DNA from: Bacteroidetes bacterium ADurb.Bin174
Lineage (GTDB): Bacteria; Bacteroidota; Bacteroidia; Bacteroidales; Paludibacteraceae
Direction of reading: 5' to 3'
Assembly: GCA_002070265.1 (NCBI GenBank)
Contig: MWCX01000020.1
Coordinates: forward strand, 1 to 64,000
Length of the DNA stretch: 64,000 nucleotides
The number at the start of each line of letters is the position of its first letter. The stretch's first letter is position 1. The notes under the pieces were generated by a model. It was given only the letters and a program-made list of their open reading frames with translations. It was not told the origin of the DNA and did no database searches. Position numbers and translations under genes: made by a program. Of the stretch, positions 62,949-64,000 are shown one piece after another.

Positions 62949-64000
62949 ATGATTGAAAAACCGCCTGTTTTAGCTAAAAAAAAGTTTGAAGAAGTTTGGA
63001 AGATACTTATCAATCCTGACCATGATGCTTTATTTAACAAAATAAATAATGAGTATCTCTATTGGGATAAAATAAAGTACAAAATACCAACCGACGTTGA
63101 TTCCTCCGCATTCTGGCATGCTGTTAAATCAAAGCGAAACTTGACAGCAAAAACACTTACATTTGGTAAAACCATTTTTAAGTTTACAGTAACTGAAAAA
63201 ATGCAGGAACTGCTGCATACATTAGATTTAAATCTTGGTGGTAGTCTCGGAACACAAGGAATTATTCCGGAAAAAGACAAGAAATTTTACTTAATAAACT
63301 CCATAATGGAAGAAGCGATTGCTTCAAGTCAAATTGAAGGGGCTTCTACAACACGGAAAGTTGCAAAGGATATGTTGCGGAAACAGCTTAAACCTAAAAA
63401 CAAGGGGCAGCAAATGATTTATAACAACTATGTTACTATTCAATATTTAGTTGAAAACCAGTCGAAAGATTTTTCAGTGGAGCAATTAAAAGAAATTCAG
63501 CGCCTTATTACACACAATACGCTTACCAATAAAGAGTATGAGGGTAGTTTTCGCACTTCGGATGATGTGATGGTAATAGATGGTATAACCGGAGAAATAG
63601 CTCATACGCCGCCATCGCATCAGAAAGTGGAACAATGGATAACTGAGCTATGTGACTTTGCAAATAACGACAATGAGGAGGTTTTTATTCATCCAATCAT
63701 AAAGGGTATTATTATACATTTTATGCTGGCATACATACACCCGTTTGTAGATGGAAACGGAAGAACAGCACGTTCATTGGTTTATTGGTATATGATAAAA
63801 AAAGGGTATTGGCTCACTGAATACCTTTCTATTTCAAGGATTATTTATCGCAATAAGAAAAAATACGAAATGGCTTTTCTCTATACTGAAAATGATGAAA
63901 ATGACCTATCCTATTTTATTCAGTACAATTTAGAAGTTATGCATAAGGCTTTTGAAGAGCTGAAAATTTATTTACAGCGGAAAATCAGTGAGCAAAATGA
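62949..64000 (+). CDS. Fic family protein, 3' end outside the window
   Basis: The first 350 residues of a Fic-domain AMPylase-type enzyme; the frame is still open at the window edge. An N-terminal DUF4172-like region is followed by the inhibitory-helix motif SSQIEGAST (about residues 120-128), which in class II Fic proteins folds over the active site. The catalytic Fic motif is HPFVDGNGRTAR (about 264-275), complete, with the His and the GNGR loop. Family members modify target hydroxyls with AMP or other nucleotides. It has its own promoter and lies next to the island, so it may be a separate stress or defence gene. Confidence 0.9.
   Translation, partial: MIEKPPVLAKKKFEEVWKILINPDHDALFNKINNEYLYWDKIKYKIPTDVDSSAFWHAVKSKRNLTAKTLTFGKTIFKFTVTEKMQELLHTLDLNLGGSLGTQGIIPEKDKKFYLINSIMEEAIASSQIEGASTTRKVAKDMLRKQLKPKNKGQQMIYNNYVTIQYLVENQSKDFSVEQLKEIQRLITHNTLTNKEYEGSFRTSDDVMVIDGITGEIAHTPPSHQKVEQWITELCDFANNDNEEVFIHPIIKGIIIHFMLAYIHPFVDGNGRTARSLVYWYMIKKGYWLTEYLSISRIIYRNKKKYEMAFLYTENDENDLSYFIQYNLEVMHKAFEELKIYLQRKISEQN

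Overview
The window comes from a Bacteroidota (Bacteroidetes) chromosome, probably near the order Bacteroidales. The evidence is a type IX secretion gene pair (porU-porV), a Zn-ligand-poor DksA of the kind common in this phylum, promoters of the TTG-N19/20-TAnnTTTG type, absence of clear Shine-Dalgarno sequences, and a phylum-typical dcw cluster. Most of it is ordinary core genome of moderate GC; the exopolysaccharide block and above all the right end (about 57.3-62.6 kb) are visibly more AT-rich.

Layout. 1-2530: end of metF, a dksA-like gene, lspA and a DUF4296 lipoprotein. 2607-8523 (minus): recQ, then the protein quality-control group tig, clpP, clpX. 8689-10322: rpsO-hisS. 10648-16470: start of an exopolysaccharide locus (initiating sugar transferase, Wza-type export lipoprotein, Wzc-type BY-kinase, and a CDP-glucose 4,6-dehydratase homologue that has lost its catalytic and NAD-binding residues). 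16609-24042: a large EF-hand-like membrane protein, PagL-like and LpxB lipid A genes, comM/yifB, ispF, porV. 24089-31761: porU, an FAH-family hydrolase, rex, leuS. 32008-38664: a truncated yitT, two tandem beta-helix surface proteins (one fused to an EEP nuclease/phosphatase domain), a cluster of five palindromes, queA and a zinc peptidase. 38661-53895 (minus): the dcw cluster mraZ-rsmH-ftsL-ftsI-murE-mraY-murD-ftsW-murG-murC-ftsQ-ftsA-ftsZ, preceded by a likely MraZ box. 54156-57145 (minus): a GT4 glycosyltransferase and gltX.

The most interesting part is 57371-62585. Five consecutive plus-strand genes with tiny gaps or overlaps encode: a 75-residue stub resembling the N-terminal leader of type III Mod methylases; an N4/N6 DNA methyltransferase; a 751-residue protein with an N-terminal MutL/Hsp90/MORC-like GHKL ATPase and a C-terminal histidine-kinase-like unit (SHD box plus second HATPase); a protein with a complete receiver-domain residue set (D19, D20, D68, S104, K128) fused to an unknown C-terminal domain; and a decayed type III Res helicase, cut short after its Walker A and carrying two in-frame stops. 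This looks like a restriction-modification system wired to a soluble two-component phosphorelay, whose restriction arm has died. A Fic protein with its own palindrome-bearing promoter follows, and a tRNA T-arm-like fragment and a weak direct repeat lie at the island's right side.

Noncoding sequence carries several dispersed repeat families: a MITE-like element (three copies), GGGGTRC-type heptamer tracts (three loci), a TCTTGAC/GTCAAGA hairpin attached to two of those tracts, and the palindrome cluster after the beta-helix genes. No complete rRNA, tRNA, CRISPR array or intact insertion sequence was recognised.
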